Assembly: GCA_021604925.1 (NCBI GenBank)
Contig: BQJX01000163.1
Location: forward strand, 1 to 6,555
From: Gemmatimonadota bacterium
GTDB lineage: Bacteria; ARS69
Direction: 5' to 3'
DNA length: 6,555 nt
The notes under the pieces were generated by a model. The model was not told the origin of the DNA. It saw nothing but the letters and a program-made list of their open reading frames with translations, and searched no databases. This document shows, one piece after another, positions 5,415 to 6,555 of the stretch (position 1 is the stretch's first letter; each line of letters opens with the position of its first letter). The position numbers were made by a program, and so were the translations under genes.

Positions 5415-6555
5415 GGGGAGGCCCCGAGCGCCTCCCGAAGAGCGCGCGTGGCCTGGCTATTGGGGTAGTCGCGCTCCAGAATTCCGAGCTGGGAGAGGGC
5501 GCCGGCGGAGTCCCCGGTCCGGTATTGCAGGCTTCCGAGCCGGGCCAGGGCAAAGGTGGGGTCGGGCAGCTGAAGGACCGCCGCCGCGTACTCGGTCAGG
5601 GCACCGGCCGTGTCGCCTTCGGCCTCCAGCAGCGCCCCCAGCTGCAGATGGATGCCGCCGTGGTACGGATCCAGGTTCATCCCCAGCAGGAGCTCCTCCT
5701 TGGCGCGGTCCGCCTCTCCCAGCAGCGACAGGACGCGCGCGAACTGGAAGTGGGCCTCCACGCGGGTGGAATCGCGATCGGTCGCCATGCCGAGCAGGCG
5801 GCGCGCTCCGGGGAGTTCGCCGCCGGCCAGCAAGGCCTGTCCCGCGTTCAGGGCCCAGTCCGTGAAGGCGCTGCTCTCGTCGCGGAGCGTGAGCAGCGGA
5901 TCGCGCATGAGCACGAACCCGAGCTTGCTCAGCGCGTCCAGGTCCACTTCCCACCCGTCCGGGCGGCGAAGCACGGTGATGTCCGGCTCGTCCTCGCGGC
6001 GGGAGGTGAACGTGGCGGCTTCTTCCCAGGTCTCGCGGAAGTAGTTCTGAAAGAGACGCCGCGCCGTGAGCGTTTCGATGGGAACGCGCTCGGTCACGAT
6101 CTCCACCTCGGGCAGCTCGCCCAGGACCAGGTAGGGAAACAGGCCGGCCAGGTTGGGATCGTAGAAGAGCGCGCTCTCCAGAGGGTTGGGCGTGCGCGGC
6201 GGCAGCGGCACGGTCTGGAAGGTGCGGCCGCCATCGGCGTAGCGGGCCAGGCGCTTCTCGGGCACGGTTCCGGCTTCGACCAGGGCGGTCATCTCGGCCA
6301 CTCCGGCCAGGGTCGGCAGGGAGATGCGGTCGTGCTCCACAATGAGCGCGCTGCCGTTCGGAATGTGGTGGCGGATCCACTCGGTGGCCTGGGCCACGCT
6401 GGACGGGGCCCGGTAGCTGTCCACGGTGCGCACCGCGTGGGTCAGCGGAAGCGCCAGGACCATGATCGCGGCAAGCGCCGGTCCCCACGGGCGCGGCGTG
6501 CGCTCGGCCAGCCAGGCGGCGGACCAGGCGGCGAGGATGGCGAACCCGGGAAGGG
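5411..6555 (-). CDS. C-terminal part of a membrane protein with TPR-like repeats, possibly a GT-C glycosyltransferase
   Basis: The reading frame is open to the right edge, so the N terminus is missing and 380 residues are seen. In visible numbering, residues 1-15 and about 24-41 are hydrophobic and joined by a short charged loop (AERTPRPW), looking like the last two membrane helices. A soluble region follows (about 42-225), beginning with ATEWIRHHIPNGSALIVEHD at 56-75. Residues about 227-365 form about four TPR-like helical pairs with spaced small and aromatic residues (for example YHGGIHLQLGALLEAEGDTA near 297-316). Many membrane helices followed by 'P-N-x-A-L-I' and TPRs recall DUF2723/PMT-like glycosyltransferases, but the catalytic part is outside the window, so this is a guess. 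The Met at 6463 sits inside the last membrane helix and is not the start. Its stop overlaps the -35 box of the next gene. Confidence 0.7.
   Translation of the reverse strand, partial: LPGFAILAAWSAAWLAERTPRPWGPALAAIMVLALPLTHAVRTVDSYRAPSSVAQATEWIRHHIPNGSALIVEHDRISLPTLAGVAEMTALVEAGTVPEKRLARYADGGRTFQTVPLPPRTPNPLESALFYDPNLAGLFPYLVLGELPEVEIVTERVPIETLTARRLFQNYFRETWEEAATFTSRREDEPDITVLRRPDGWEVDLDALSKLGFVLMRDPLLTLRDESSAFTDWALNAGQALLAGGELPGARRLLGMATDRDSTRVEAHFQFARVLSLLGEADRAKEELLLGMNLDPYHGGIHLQLGALLEAEGDTAGALTEYAAAVLQLPDPTFALARLGSLQYRTGDSAGALSQLGILERDYPNSQATRALREALGASP

Noticed and set aside
5416..5436. A 7-bp inverted repeat (GGGAGGC/GCCTCCC, loop 7) at the end of the TPR gene as a terminator
   Set aside because: The stem lies inside the last codons, is short, has no U-run after it and touches the -35 box; such repeats arise easily by chance at this GC content.
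5411..6463. A complete 350-residue gene starting at the ATG at 6463
   Set aside because: The frame stays open to the window edge and the Met lies inside a hydrophobic helix that continues upstream, so the true start is outside.

Overview
This is a GC-rich bacterial window (roughly two thirds G+C by eye). Every gene I can support lies on the minus strand, so transcription runs from high to low coordinates. The gene families do not fix a phylum. The GC content, tight spacing, GTG/TTG starts and animal/plant-type saccharopine enzymes would suit a Gemmatimonadota-, Eisenbacteria- or Myxococcota-like organism, but that is a weak inference. No tRNA, rRNA, CRISPR array, insertion sequence or phage gene was seen.

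Layout in transcription order: (1) 6555-5411, the C-terminal part of a membrane protein, cut by the window edge, with two membrane segments, a soluble domain and about four TPR-like repeats. (2) 5410-5324, a short intergenic region holding a good sigma70-like promoter for the next gene, with a 13-bp palindrome over its -10 end and predicted start site. (3) 5323-4709, an Fe/Mn-family superoxide dismutase. (4) 4702-4674, a perfect 12-bp inverted repeat just after the dismutase stop, probably a terminator or attenuator. (5) 4641 to the left edge, a tightly packed run of five genes: YqgE/AlgH family protein, lysine-ketoglutarate reductase (LKR), saccharopine dehydrogenase (SDH), a full-length Mrp/ApbC-type P-loop ATPase, and a second Mrp paralogue cut by the window edge.

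The core of the run is a complete saccharopine module. LKR condenses lysine with 2-oxoglutarate to saccharopine, and SDH splits that into glutamate and 2-aminoadipate semialdehyde. The two genes overlap by 4 nt and follow the same order as the domains of the fused animal/plant enzyme. The two Mrp ATPases are probable Fe-S cluster carriers. Their link with lysine breakdown and YqgE is seen only as gene order. Stop codons, Shine-Dalgarno sequences and starts overlap or nearly touch along the run, so translational coupling is likely.

All families found are known. The points most worth a second look are the split LKR/SDH pair, the tandem unequal Mrp pair, the promoter-operator of the dismutase, its histidine in the outer-sphere metal-tuning position, and the strong hairpin before an operon with no visible promoter of its own.
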